Source: Acidobacteriaceae bacterium
GTDB lineage: Bacteria > Acidobacteriota > Terriglobia > Terriglobales > Acidobacteriaceae
Length of the DNA: 35,757 bases
Direction of reading: 5' to 3'
Assembly (NCBI GenBank): GCA_003152195.1
Contig: PLZN01000623.1
Coordinates: 11,779-47,535, forward strand
In this document: positions 1 to 9,761 of the stretch, one piece after another
Position numbering within the stretch: the first letter of the stretch is position 1
Layout of the letters: each line of letters starts with the position of its first letter
Translations under genes and position numbers: made by a program
The notes under the pieces: model-generated
Database searches by the model: none
What the model saw: only the letters and a program-made list of their open reading frames with translations
What the model was told of the DNA's origin: nothing

Positions 1-834
1 CCCAGTCACATCCTGGTCTGGAACGAGCGCTCGCGGCCACTGCGCGAGAGCTCTTTGAAGCTCCACAGCCGAGCGGCCACCTAAAGCCAGAAGGCGCCTC
101 TCAGTCTCGGTCCAATTTCCCTGGGCCGCAGCCATCAGGGCTTCTAGTTTCCAAGTCGAAGACGCATTTGGCTGTCGTTCCTGGGCTGTCTTGAGACTGG
201 CTTCCGCATCCGTGCGCATGCCAAGTTCCGCTTGAGCCATACCCAGCTCTCCCCAGATTCCACCCTGCTCTGGATCCGCTGCCGCGGCTTGCCGCAACAG
301 TGACTCCCGTGCCGGTGTGCCACTTGCCGTACCTTCCGCCTGCACCCTGAGCAATGCTGCTGTCCCTCGTTGTGAGCCGCGCAGCCAGAGCCCCAGTACC
401 CGGAATCGTTCCAAGCAGTAATCAGCCCAACCCACCAACGCCTGTTCAGAATTGGGTGACCGCACGACAGCTGCTTCGAACGCCTCCGCTGCGCGCGCAA
501 ACTCACCCTGCGCCTTCTCTGCTTCCCCCAGATATCCCTCTGCCGTTTCGTCATCGGCGCGCGCCTCCGCTGCTATCCGCAGCGGTGCCAGGGCACTTGA
601 CGGATGCCCACTTCGCAGCAAATCTTCTCCCAGGAGCAAGTTGGCTAAATAGTTCCGAGGCGCAAGCTGCCTTGCGCGCTGCAGTACTGGAATGGCATGT
701 GCATAATCTGCCTGCCGGCTCAGGGATGCGCCATCTTTCAAGAGACCGTCAAGCGACCCTGATTTTGCTTGCTGAGCCACCGCACCAACGGTAAGCAAGG
801 AGATCAGCCATCGCAATCCGTAGTGCGCCGACAT
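1..834 (-). CDS. TPR-repeat protein with N-terminal signal peptide, 3' end truncated by the window edge
   Basis: Reverse-complement frame open from ATG (834..832) to base 1: MSAHYGLRWLISLLTVGAVAQQAKSGSLDGLLKDGASLSRQADYAHAIPVLQRARQLAPRNYLANLLLGEDLLRSGHPSSALAPLRIAAEARADDETAEGYLGEAEKAQGEFARAAEAFEAAVVRSPNSEQALVGWADY... Repeated TPR-like helical pairs (A..Y..AIPVLQRA..LAP, GE.A.A...FEAAVVRSPN). Missing from the ORF track because no stop codon lies inside the window. Confidence 0.8.
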   Translation of the reverse strand, partial: MSAHYGLRWLISLLTVGAVAQQAKSGSLDGLLKDGASLSRQADYAHAIPVLQRARQLAPRNYLANLLLGEDLLRSGHPSSALAPLRIAAEARADDETAEGYLGEAEKAQGEFARAAEAFEAAVVRSPNSEQALVGWADYCLERFRVLGLWLRGSQRGTAALLRVQAEGTASGTPARESLLRQAAAADPEQGGIWGELGMAQAELGMRTDAEASLKTAQERQPNASSTWKLEALMAAAQGNWTETERRLLALGGRSAVELQRALAQWPRALVPDQDVTG

Positions 835-1266
835 GCCGTGATGATAGCACCGTAGGTGCACGCGCGTTGCATTGTGAGGAAGTGAAAAACGCAGAGCAAA
901 GACGCGGGTCGCAGGGCTTGCGTTCGAGCAAGAGATCTTTGTCTATCGAAGTGCTATTTCGGCTTGACTCGAATTTTTCCCTGCTGGCCACGCGAGTGAA
1001 GTCGGTTAATCAGGGAAGCATGATATAAAAGCAGGTCCCGCCAAGCTGCATGCAACTGTTGTCCCTTGCTTATAAACCTAGGGCGCTTGTGGTCGACCGG
1101 GGGCTGCTAGCGTAGGATCAGTTGCTGTATTGTGTTTTGTGGCGGGAGCGCGAATGGACCTGCCGAGTCTTTACAAGTGCTGGCCGTCGCCAGGTCGTAG
1201 GTGCAAAGCTCCTGAATTTATAGGTTAACCAACGATGTTGCATCACGAGCAGGAGCGTAAGGTCCC

Positions 1267-3513
1267 ATGACTATCAGGAATCCAACCGGTTTTAGCCGAA
1301 GGTCTCTCACTGCCTTCAATCGACGATCCTTTCTCAAGGCTGGCGCGGCCACAACCGCATTGCAAATGATCGACCAATCCAAGCTTGGGGCAAGTAACAA
1401 AAGCGTTCTGCCGTGTCCCCCTACGCTCTCTTCTCTGGCAAGCGATCCCATTACTCATCTCTTTCGGGATCTTTACAGTGCGCCTGCCACACAAAATGAG
1501 TGGGGATACCTTAAAGCAACCAAATCCGTTTCAGGCATGACGGCAATCTCATTTCCTCCCTACGCATGCTGCGGCGTTCCCCAGACCGCATTTAGCCCAG
1601 GCTACCTGGCCACCTGCGAGATCTTTCTCAACGGCCGGATGCTTATGGGCTACCCTCCTCCGGCGACGCAGGTTACCTATACCTGGTATCCCCACCGGAT
1701 TGTTCGCGAAACGCTGGCGGACGGTCTTGAATTCACAACGCATACATTCATGCCGTCCCGGCTGCGAGCGGCGGCACAATCCATCGTAGTAAGAAACCCT
1801 GGGAGTGGAAGCCGCACAATCACCCTGGGCTTTGATTTGCGCGCCGGTGTAACTAAAAAGACCGACGCCTGGTTTGTAAACTCGCCGGCTGAAATCGACA
1901 ACCGGATTACTGCCATGCTGTCGCGAGGTTGTCTAAGTTTTGAATCGCAACACAGCCGGGCGGTGTCGGTGCAGGGCCTGCTACCCAAGCCGAATCGAGT
2001 AGAAGATTTGAGGATGCTGGCGCTTGACTTCAGCTTGGGCCCGGGCGAATCACGCGAGGTCCACTATGTGAACGCCATTGCCGAAGATACGGCTGCGGCA
2101 TTGGCGTCCTATGATCACTTGCAGGCAAATTTTGCTGCAATTCAGGACCAAAACGAGGAGGTAGTCGCCGGACTGCTGCGTAGCGCCTTCACACCGGGCA
2201 ACTCCGAATTCTCCGGCCACCTTCCCCAACTGATCACGCAGGATGAGTCGCTTTGGAAGCTTTACCATGCCGGCTTCACGAACTTGCTCTTTGCGCGCCG
2301 CAGTTCACCGGATTCTGTTTACGGTAATACCTACCTCACTCTGGGCGGACGCGTGCTGCCATCGTTGAGTTTTCCCTGGGATACATCGCTCACCTCGCTC
2401 AGTCTGGCACTGCTGGACCCGGATGCGCTACGCAGGCTCATAGAGCTTTGGCTTCTTGAGGATATGCATGCGCACTTGGCGACTGACTACGTGAGTGGTC
2501 ACGCAATTGGCCCGTGGTACGCCGTCAATGACATGGCGATTCTTCGTTGCGCGGAGAACTACCTACGCGTTACCGGTGACTTTGCCTGGCTTCAAAAGCC
2601 GATCGGCGAGAAGAAATGCCTGGAACATCTGACGGCTCATGCGCTCTATTGGAAGACGCTGGACAAGCAGGGGCGTGGGCTCGCCGACTACGGTCAAATG
2701 GATAATCTCCTCGAGGTCATCAGCACCTACGTTCACGAGGTCGCCGGCATGAACGCGGGGAATGTTTCCAGCATGCGCTTTGTCGCCGCATTGCTTGACC
2801 GGGCAGGAGATTCGATGCGAGCCGGCCAGCTCCGCTCCGAAGCAAGAGACTTGGCGAATAGGATCAATCAGCTGCTGTACGTACCAGGCAAGGGCTACTG
2901 GAAGGCGCGCCAGCCTGACGGAAGTTTTAATGAGGTTCGCCACTGCTACGATCTTCTCGCTGTTCTTGATAACATGTTCGAAGACTTAAGTGACCGCCAG
3001 AAAAAGGAGATGAGTCACTTCTTTTGGTCGGAGCTTCACGGCGCTGCTTGGATGCAGTCGCTTTCCTCGAGCGACGTCGACGCAACCTGGAACATTCGTC
3101 CAGATCATAGTTCGATCGGTGCGTACCCTGCTTGGCCGCCGATGACGGCCAAGGGACTCTATAAGATCGATCCGTCGAAGAACGTAACCAGCTGGGTCAA
3201 ACAGCTGGCGCGGGCAGGCAATCAAGGCCCCTTCGGCCAAGCACACTTTATCGAGACAATTTTCCCGCGGGAAAAGGGGGGAGCCTATAAGTCTCCGGAC
3301 GACGCGCCCTATCTCAACGATTGGTCCTGTCTCTCAGGAGGTAGCTTTGTTGACCTCGTCATCAACTCGATCTTCGGCGCCGATCTGACACTCTACGACG
3401 GTATTAAACTGACCTCTCGGGTAACCGATTTCGATGCCGGCGCCAAGTTGACCAATTTGAACTACCAAGGGCAGAACCATACCGTCTCTCGGGAAGGTGC
3501 CCACCGCGTCTGA
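1267..3513 (+). CDS. Tat-exported six-hairpin-type glycoside hydrolase (MGH1/GH63-like)
   Basis: 748 aa ORF; twin-arginine leader NRRSFLKAGAATTALQ; (alpha/alpha)6-like features: SFPWDTSLTSLSLALLDPDALRRLIELWLLEDM, YGQMDNLLEVISTYVHEVAGMNAGNVSSMRFVAALL, terminal WSCLSGGSFVDLVINSIFGADLTLYDGIKL. Confidence 0.7.
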   Translation: MTIRNPTGFSRRSLTAFNRRSFLKAGAATTALQMIDQSKLGASNKSVLPCPPTLSSLASDPITHLFRDLYSAPATQNEWGYLKATKSVSGMTAISFPPYACCGVPQTAFSPGYLATCEIFLNGRMLMGYPPPATQVTYTWYPHRIVRETLADGLEFTTHTFMPSRLRAAAQSIVVRNPGSGSRTITLGFDLRAGVTKKTDAWFVNSPAEIDNRITAMLSRGCLSFESQHSRAVSVQGLLPKPNRVEDLRMLALDFSLGPGESREVHYVNAIAEDTAAALASYDHLQANFAAIQDQNEEVVAGLLRSAFTPGNSEFSGHLPQLITQDESLWKLYHAGFTNLLFARRSSPDSVYGNTYLTLGGRVLPSLSFPWDTSLTSLSLALLDPDALRRLIELWLLEDMHAHLATDYVSGHAIGPWYAVNDMAILRCAENYLRVTGDFAWLQKPIGEKKCLEHLTAHALYWKTLDKQGRGLADYGQMDNLLEVISTYVHEVAGMNAGNVSSMRFVAALLDRAGDSMRAGQLRSEARDLANRINQLLYVPGKGYWKARQPDGSFNEVRHCYDLLAVLDNMFEDLSDRQKKEMSHFFWSELHGAAWMQSLSSSDVDATWNIRPDHSSIGAYPAWPPMTAKGLYKIDPSKNVTSWVKQLARAGNQGPFGQAHFIETIFPREKGGAYKSPDDAPYLNDWSCLSGGSFVDLVINSIFGADLTLYDGIKLTSRVTDFDAGAKLTNLNYQGQNHTVSREGAHRV

Positions 3514-3853
3514 GGGATGCGACTCGGACCATACTGGAACGTCTGGAGAGGGAACGGGCGACTTCCCGCATACCGCTGTAACAATCTGTGTCTGCATTCT
3601 CGCGGCAAGCCTGACGTTTCCCGCGCAGGAGCCACTTTCCACTGTGTTCCTTTGAAAGAGCAGGCAGGAGGGGACTGCGCTCTGGACGTTGACGCAATCC
3701 GAAAGCACGTCATATGGTATGAAGTCATGAGTTTTTGAGTGATACGCCGCAAGTGTTTTTGGGGTGGAAAGTGGATCAAGCCGGCATCCACTAGAACCTT
3801 CGAGACCATTGATCCGGGTTTTGCCTCGTGTTGTTTGAGGCTTCATTTTCCCT

Positions 3854-3867
3854 GGAACGCCCGTTCC
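3854..3867. promoter_or_regulatory. Perfect inverted repeat GGAACG-CC-CGTTCC upstream of the bicupin gene (possible operator)
   Basis: Read directly; about 35 bp before the likely ATG at 3902. Confidence 0.3.
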
Positions 3868-3901
3868 TCTCTAAGTGATGATGCGAAAAGGAGACTCGTC
3901 A

Positions 3902-4723
3902 ATGACCATTGAGAACTTAAAAGCGGATCTTCGGATGGAGTCCATTCACTCTGGCACCGGCGAGGTAACCTCTGCTGGCTCCGGCCTTTCGTTTCGGGAA
4001 CTCGTCAGCGGTGCTTGTACCGCAAAGGGGTTCAGCACGGGCACGGAGACAATCGAACCCGGGGCCGTCCTTTCCTACCATAAGCATTCTTTCTGCGAAG
4101 CCCTCACGCTCTTGAGTGGTGCGGCACAGGTCAAGGTGGAAGGTCGCTGCTACCGGCTCGATCAGTTCGATTGCATTTGTCTCCCCGCGGGAGTGGCTCA
4201 CGAGGTTACGAATGGCTCGCAGGAATCTCCGACGATGGCGCTGTTGGCATATGCGTCCCCGGTTCCATCCCAAGAACCCGTCAATGAGGTGTTTGCCGTC
4301 CAAGATCGAGGTCTGGCGAATCCCGGGAACGACAATCCTGAGACAATTGTTCGCTTTGTCCATGCCGAAGTCTACGAGCTATCGCCGGGCGCCGAGTTCC
4401 GCGATCTGTTTGCTGGAAGACTTGGTGCGGTCGGAATCTGCGGCGGGTACGGAAGGTTTCAACCTGGGGCGTCACTGCCTTGCCATGTCCACGAATTCGA
4501 TGAGTCGATCACGATTGTCGAAGGTCATGCACTCTGCCTGGTACAAGGCAATCGTTATAGAGTCAGTGGATACGATACCGCTTTCGTGCCCGAGGGTCGA
4601 CCTCATCGTTTTCTGAACCAATCGAACTCTCCCATGGCGATGATCTGGGTTTACGCTGGCAGTGAACCCGGGCGGACTTTAGTGGAGCCCGCATATTGTG
4701 ACGGAACGCTTGCATGGTCATAG
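3902..4723 (+). CDS. Bicupin (two cupin domains)
   Basis: Two copies of the cupin metal motif: SYHKHSFCEALTLLSG...PAGVAHEV and PCHVHEFDESITIVEG...PEGRPHRF. AAGGAG lies just upstream of ATG 3902, preferred over the ORF-track start at 3875. Confidence 0.75.
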   Translation: MTIENLKADLRMESIHSGTGEVTSAGSGLSFRELVSGACTAKGFSTGTETIEPGAVLSYHKHSFCEALTLLSGAAQVKVEGRCYRLDQFDCICLPAGVAHEVTNGSQESPTMALLAYASPVPSQEPVNEVFAVQDRGLANPGNDNPETIVRFVHAEVYELSPGAEFRDLFAGRLGAVGICGGYGRFQPGASLPCHVHEFDESITIVEGHALCLVQGNRYRVSGYDTAFVPEGRPHRFLNQSNSPMAMIWVYAGSEPGRTLVEPAYCDGTLAWS

Positions 4724-4763
4724 AAGACCGGCTTCCGTCGAAATGAAGACCTGAAAACGGCAG

Positions 4764-4819
4764 TCGGGGAGTTGTGCCCCCGATCCAACGTCGCCTTCGC
4801 CCACCTTGAGAAGGTGACG
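4764..4819. terminator. Tandem hairpins downstream of the bicupin gene (terminator or attenuator candidate)
   Basis: TCGGGG(4764-4769)/CCCCGA(4778-4783); CACCTT(4802-4807)-GAG-AAGGTG(4811-4816); the latter competes with CGTCGCCTTC(4789-4798)/GAAGGTGACG(4810-4819). No clear U-tract follows. Confidence 0.35.
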
Positions 4820-5139
4820 AGGCAAATTCGTGATCACATAGCGAAAACTGAAACTCCGTCCTGAAGCGGAACTTCGGTTCTCCCATCACTCGATAGAGGA
4901 GGGAAAAAAGCACCATGCGGAACCCCATTCGTCGCCTGGTTTTCGCTTAGCAGCCGACCTTCATGCAAAAATGAGCTGGCGGCTAGTTGCAGGAGCCTCT
5001 CAATCTGCGATCTGCAGCAGCTGCTGTAAACCGGACCGAGAGCTGGATATGCACGTCGCCGCTGCCGGACGACCCTTAGATGCCGGCAGCCGTACGGCAA
5101 CCGCGACGACCCAACGTGTCGAAATGATGAAAGCAATGG

Positions 5140-5156
5140 GGTGTTTTAGGAACACC
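5140..5156. promoter_or_regulatory. Inverted repeat GGTGTT-TTAGG-AACACC upstream of the IclR gene promoter
   Basis: Perfect 6-bp arms with a 5-bp spacer, just upstream of the predicted -35; candidate autoregulatory operator. Confidence 0.4.
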
Positions 5157-5171
5157 AGGATCTGTTTTGAT

Positions 5172-5200
5172 TTGACGACCCCGTTTCTTGGTGCTAGTGT
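5172..5200 (+). promoter_or_regulatory. Sigma70-like promoter TTGACG-17 bp-TAGTGT
   Basis: -35 at 5172-5177, 17-bp spacer, -10 at 5195-5200; ATG of the IclR ORF at 5210. Confidence 0.45.
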
Positions 5201-5209
5201 TACGCCGTC

Positions 5210-6025
5210 ATGGGTATAACGGCGATCAGGAACCCCGAAGTTCCAGAAGCGGGAGCACAACCGAAAAGTCAACACTCTAGACAGCCGGCTGTAGACCGCG
5301 CGATGAATCTCTTTGAGCTTTTGGCGAGTTCGCGCGGCGGCATGACTCTATCGGAGCTAAGTAGAAAGCTGAGCCTGCCGAAGAGTACCGCGCATTACCT
5401 CATCTACACGTTGGAGACGCGTGGTTACTTGCAGCGAACGAGAGATGGACGCCACGCGTTGGGTTTGCGTTTTGCCAAGCTCGCCGCCACGAGCACGGCT
5501 GAGCTAGATTTTGGCAGGTTGGCAAAACCGTACCTGAGACAAATCGCCGTAAGACTCGATCTCACAACGGCCCTAACGGCTCTCAGAGGGGCAGAGTCGG
5601 TTGTTATCGCTATAGCGGTCGCTGCTCAAGTTGGAGGCGGAGGAGCCTGGGTTGGTCGTCACGTCGATTTGCATTGCACCGCTCAAGGAAAAGCACTAAT
5701 CGCTGCTTTGTCAGATGACGAATTGGGCGAGATCTTCGGAGGACGCGAGTTTGCCCCGTTCACTTCCAAAACGATCTTATCGCTCTCCGCATTGAAAGCC
5801 GACTTGGCCGAAGTGAGAGCCTGCGGCTTTTCCATCAACGACGAAGAGTACTTCCAGGGTGTCCGGGCGGTCGCGGCTCCCGTCTTTGATCCTCTGGGCG
5901 TCGTCGTCGCCGCCGTTTCTGTCCGCGGTACGTCCAAGCAGATTCCAAGCTCTCGCTTGGCTCCGCTTGGCCAGGAAATGGTTCGTGCATCGCGGGATCT
6001 AGCGATGCAGCTAGCCATTCACTGA
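5210..6025 (+). CDS. IclR-family transcriptional regulator
   Basis: Winged-HTH AVDRAMNLFELLASSRGGMTLSELSRKLSLPKSTAHYLIYTLETRGYLQRTRDGRHALGLRF followed by the effector domain LHCTAQGKALIAALSDDEL...GFSINDEEYFQGVRAVAAPVFDPLGVVVAAVSVRG. Confidence 0.92.
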   Translation: MGITAIRNPEVPEAGAQPKSQHSRQPAVDRAMNLFELLASSRGGMTLSELSRKLSLPKSTAHYLIYTLETRGYLQRTRDGRHALGLRFAKLAATSTAELDFGRLAKPYLRQIAVRLDLTTALTALRGAESVVIAIAVAAQVGGGGAWVGRHVDLHCTAQGKALIAALSDDELGEIFGGREFAPFTSKTILSLSALKADLAEVRACGFSINDEEYFQGVRAVAAPVFDPLGVVVAAVSVRGTSKQIPSSRLAPLGQEMVRASRDLAMQLAIH

Positions 6026-6220
6026 CAAGTCACCCGCCCTAGTGGTGGACAAGCCTCGCCAAATGGCAATCGAACGCCTCCAGTAGCCCAAGATTCGCTT
6101 GTCGATTGCAGAGTGAACGAAGCTTGCAATGTGCCGCTGCTGCTGGCAACCGCATTGTGGAACGTTCGCATCGACATAAGACCACCAACCGAAACTTTCC
6201 TACTGAGCCGGGTTACCTTT

Positions 6221-6238
6221 CGTTCTATATGCTGAACA
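6221..6238. promoter_or_regulatory. Degenerate copy of the TGTTCA-N6-TGAACA operator-like motif upstream of the TonB receptor
   Basis: CGTTCT-ATATGC-TGAACA; 10/12 arm matches to the motif at 23826-23843 and 27253-27270; a TTGACT hexamer follows at 6243. Confidence 0.3.
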
Positions 6239-6369
6239 AGCGTTGACTCTTGGCCGAAGCTCCGTGAATAATTCTCTCGGCTCTCATCAGAACGAACTTT
6301 CGTCATGAATCGACGAGGGCCCGAGCCGGCTATTCGGTCAGAAGACTTGTGTTTCTTTGGAGGCGGCAA

Positions 6370-9300
6370 ATGTATATCAGGCGATTGGGTATTCTAGCGT
6401 TTATTACTTCCCTTCTAGTCCTACAGTCACAGGGGCAATCGACGAATGGTCTATTAACTGGAGCAGTTACAGATTCCACTGGTGCCACTGTTGCTGGGGT
6501 CGAAGTGACTGTGACTAACCCAGCTACCGGCGTGGTCAGAACGGCCACGAGCAACGATGGGGGCACCTACATCGTTCCGCAATTGGCTCCTGGCAATTAC
6601 AGTATCTCCTTGGTAAAGCAGGGATTCGCCACAGAAAAGCGGGAAAATGTCCAGCTTGAAGTCAATCAAAGCGTTACGCTCGATTTCAAGCTTGGGGTCG
6701 CTTCCGCTGCCCAAACCGTCGAAGTGACCGGCATCGCCCCCAGCCTGAATACCACCTCATCTACGTTAACGGATGTTATAGGACACGACGAAACGGTGGA
6801 CCTGCCGCTCAACGGAAGAGAGTTTACGCAGCTCACGCTGCTGACCCCGGGAGCCGCACCGGTAACGACCGGTCAACAAAGCGCCTTCACCGTGGCCTTA
6901 GGCAAAGGGGGAATCAGTCCGTCAGTCAACGGCCAGAGGGGTCAACAGAACAACTTCACCATGGATGGCACTTTAAACAACGCCATCTTTACCAATGGAT
7001 GGTCCATTGCGCCGCCTCCGGATGCCTTACAGGAGTTCGCTGTCCAGTCGCACATCACAGACGCCCAATTCTCTATCAGTTCTGGAGCGAACATCAATGT
7101 CGTCACCCGTTCTGGCACGAATTCCTATCACGGGGCGCTGTGGGAGTTTTTCCGCAACGACGCGTTGGATGCGCAAACCTTTCCGGACACATTCCGCGCT
7201 CCCTATCACCAAAACCAGTACGGTCTCTACTTTGGCGGACCGTTCTACATACCGCATGTGATCGATACCAGGAATAACACATGGTTTTCCCTCTATTGGG
7301 AGGGATTCCGGTCGAGCCTGAGCGGCACAATCTTGTCTAGCACGTTGACTTCCGCTATGGACAAAGGTGATTTTTCCGGTGTATTGGGTGCTCAGGTTGG
7401 CACGGATAGTCTTGGCCGGCCGGAATACGCGAATGAGATCTACGATCCCCTCTCGAGCCGCGCCGATCCTGGAAATCCGGGGGCGTTTATTCGCGATCCT
7501 TTCCCTGGAAACATCATTCCGGCTAGCCGCCTGAATCCTTCCACTTTACTTATCATTCAGAGATATTACCCTCTGCCTAATCTAAACGTTGCTGAGGGCG
7601 TTCTTCCTAACTACCAATTCACTGGAGTTACCAGCACAAAGAGCGATGTCTTCGGAGGGAGGATCGACCACCAGTTCAACCAGAACAATACATTTTTCGT
7701 CCGATTCAATCGATCCAACCAGCACGTGGCGCGTCCGGAAAGCATCGAGTCATATTCCAACCTTCTCATCAACTATTCGCAACAGGCGGCAGCCGGCTTC
7801 ACGCATCTTTTTAATCCCACGACCATCCTCAACTTGCGCTTTGGATACACGTACACAAACTTCGACGTTACGGATCAACAAGCGGGGTTGGCCTTTAACA
7901 ACGCTATCAATTTCGAACAGGCTGTACCGACCAGGGCTGGCCTTTCCATGGGCCCCCAGGTTGGATTATCGAATGGTTACAACGGAGTTTCCCAATTCGC
8001 TATACCGCTTGGTCCGTTGGAGGGCGAAGATTATCACGCGGACTTATCCAAGGTTAAAGGGAATCACACCCTCGGCGTAGGGGCCATGTACTACCACATC
8101 AAGACCTACGACGACGGCTGGGGCTCCGGTACCGGTTTCACACAGAATGGGACCGCGCAGGATGCAACGGCCGGCCCAACCGGATTTGGTCCGGCCAGCT
8201 TTTTGCTCGGCGTTCTCAATACTTATTCTCCCTGGATCGGGAGCACTGGATCGGACCAGAGTGTTAATTGGTGGGGTTTTTACGGCCAGGACCAATGGCA
8301 GGCAACAAGGAAATTGGTTGTGACCGCTGGCTTGCGTTGGGATTATGTCGCGCCACCCAACTATCACAAGGTCGTTTCTGGACTTAACGTTCTGAACGGG
8401 CAATTCATCATCACGCAGCCATTTCTTCCCCTGTTCCCCAAGGCTACTGGATCGAAGGGCTTTTTTGCCCCGCAATATAATGGGTGGGAGCCCCGCTTGG
8501 GTTTGACCTATCAGGCTACGGATCGCACCGTGTTACACGGCGCCTTTGCCATCTTAGACGACCACAACAACAGCCTGGTTCAAGCAAATCAGGGTATAAG
8601 GCTTTCCTGGCCTACCGCTGTCTCGGCTAATTTCACCAGTCTCGATCTGGCTGTACCGACTACGTATTTGGATACCCTCCCTTCTTCACAATCGATCCTT
8701 GCGAGCCTCCAAACGACGCCTTATGCGACCTATGGCGCAAACCCCGATAATAAGATTCCGTACGCCATGCTGTTCAACGCCGGCGTCCAACAGCAGCTGA
8801 CCAACTCCATGGTGATGAAGCTCGATTATGTAGGCTCGCTCAGCCGCCACCAGTACATCAATATGTTGGCTAATACAGCGCTATATGGAGCCCCCGGACC
8901 CATATCAGATAGACAGCCATTCCCGCAATACGGAGGGCCATTCTCCTTCGAGTGGAATGAGGGGACTGGAAATTACCATGCACTCCAAGCAGAACTCACA
9001 AAGAAGCTCTCGTCTGGATTATTCTTCAGGCTTGCGTATACCTGGTCAAAGTCTATGGATATACAATCCGATCCCTATGGGAACGAGGCACCGAATTTCT
9101 ATAATTTTCACTCGGAGTACGGCCCGTCGGTTTACAGCCTAACGAACATGCTCGTCTTCAGCAGTGTCTACCAGATTCCGGTAGGCAAAGGAAAAGCGTT
9201 CTTGGCAAACCCAAATTGGTTGCTACAGACGGCCGCCGGCAACTGGAATTTGGGAACCATCGTCTCCCACAATTCAGGACAACCCTTTAATGCGCTCGTG

Positions 9301-9690
9301 GGTTCTGACTTGGCTAATACGGGAGGTCCAAATCAACGACCGGATAGGGTCGCTGGAGCAGCATTATATTCTGGCCTGCAGTCTGGTTCTTCAGGTAAGC
9401 AGTGGCTCAATGCGGCCGCATTACCGTTGCCGGCCACCTACACTTACGGCAACGAGGGCAGGAACGATCTGGTCGGCCCAGGGTACACAAATATCGATCT
9501 CAGTGCATATAAGAACTTTCCAATCCGCGAGAGCCTTTCGTTACAGTTTAGAGGAGAATTCTTTAACTTCTTGAATCACACCAATTATGCCTTGCCAAAC
9601 ACTACCGTTCAGTCTGGAACATTTGGACTTATCACATCTGCCGCTGGTCAGGGTAGGCAAGTCCAGTTCGCCTTGAAGGTGATCTTCTAA
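6370..9690 (+). CDS. Oar-like TonB-dependent receptor with N-terminal carboxypeptidase regulatory-like domain
   Basis: Signal peptide; GLLTGAVTDSTGATVAGVEVTVTNPATGVVRTATSNDGGTYIVPQLAPGNYSISL; plug-like VDLPLNGREFTQLTLLTPGA; C-terminal beta-barrel with terminal aromatic (QVQFALKVIF). GGAGG RBS just before ATG 6370, preferred over 6349. Confidence 0.92.
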   Translation: MYIRRLGILAFITSLLVLQSQGQSTNGLLTGAVTDSTGATVAGVEVTVTNPATGVVRTATSNDGGTYIVPQLAPGNYSISLVKQGFATEKRENVQLEVNQSVTLDFKLGVASAAQTVEVTGIAPSLNTTSSTLTDVIGHDETVDLPLNGREFTQLTLLTPGAAPVTTGQQSAFTVALGKGGISPSVNGQRGQQNNFTMDGTLNNAIFTNGWSIAPPPDALQEFAVQSHITDAQFSISSGANINVVTRSGTNSYHGALWEFFRNDALDAQTFPDTFRAPYHQNQYGLYFGGPFYIPHVIDTRNNTWFSLYWEGFRSSLSGTILSSTLTSAMDKGDFSGVLGAQVGTDSLGRPEYANEIYDPLSSRADPGNPGAFIRDPFPGNIIPASRLNPSTLLIIQRYYPLPNLNVAEGVLPNYQFTGVTSTKSDVFGGRIDHQFNQNNTFFVRFNRSNQHVARPESIESYSNLLINYSQQAAAGFTHLFNPTTILNLRFGYTYTNFDVTDQQAGLAFNNAINFEQAVPTRAGLSMGPQVGLSNGYNGVSQFAIPLGPLEGEDYHADLSKVKGNHTLGVGAMYYHIKTYDDGWGSGTGFTQNGTAQDATAGPTGFGPASFLLGVLNTYSPWIGSTGSDQSVNWWGFYGQDQWQATRKLVVTAGLRWDYVAPPNYHKVVSGLNVLNGQFIITQPFLPLFPKATGSKGFFAPQYNGWEPRLGLTYQATDRTVLHGAFAILDDHNNSLVQANQGIRLSWPTAVSANFTSLDLAVPTTYLDTLPSSQSILASLQTTPYATYGANPDNKIPYAMLFNAGVQQQLTNSMVMKLDYVGSLSRHQYINMLANTALYGAPGPISDRQPFPQYGGPFSFEWNEGTGNYHALQAELTKKLSSGLFFRLAYTWSKSMDIQSDPYGNEAPNFYNFHSEYGPSVYSLTNMLVFSSVYQIPVGKGKAFLANPNWLLQTAAGNWNLGTIVSHNSGQPFNALVGSDLANTGGPNQRPDRVAGAALYSGLQSGSSGKQWLNAAALPLPATYTYGNEGRNDLVGPGYTNIDLSAYKNFPIRESLSLQFRGEFFNFLNHTNYALPNTTVQSGTFGLITSAAGQGRQVQFALKVIF

Positions 9691-9694
9691 ATGA

Positions 9695-9729
9695 TGTCAG
9701 GTCGGCTTGGGAGCCAGGGCGACCTGACA
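9695..9729. terminator. Long inverted repeat after the TonB receptor (terminator or attenuator candidate)
   Basis: TGTCAGGTCG(9695-9704) / CGACCTGACA(9720-9729), perfect 10-bp arms; intervening sequence contains the smaller GGCT-TGGG-AGCC stem. Confidence 0.45.
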
Positions 9730-9761
9730 CCCCATTCGTTTTTCCTACTGGATCTATGTAA

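Noticed and set aside
144-554. 136-aa minus-strand ORF in the ORF track
   Set aside because: Out of frame with the coherent TPR reading frame covering 1-834 and of low-complexity Arg-rich composition.
3517-3738. 73-aa ORF in the same frame directly after the stop of the first hydrolase (possible readthrough extension)
   Set aside because: The upstream protein ends with a plausible C-terminus (NYQGQNHTVSREGAHRV), and the downstream translation has no recognizable protein character.
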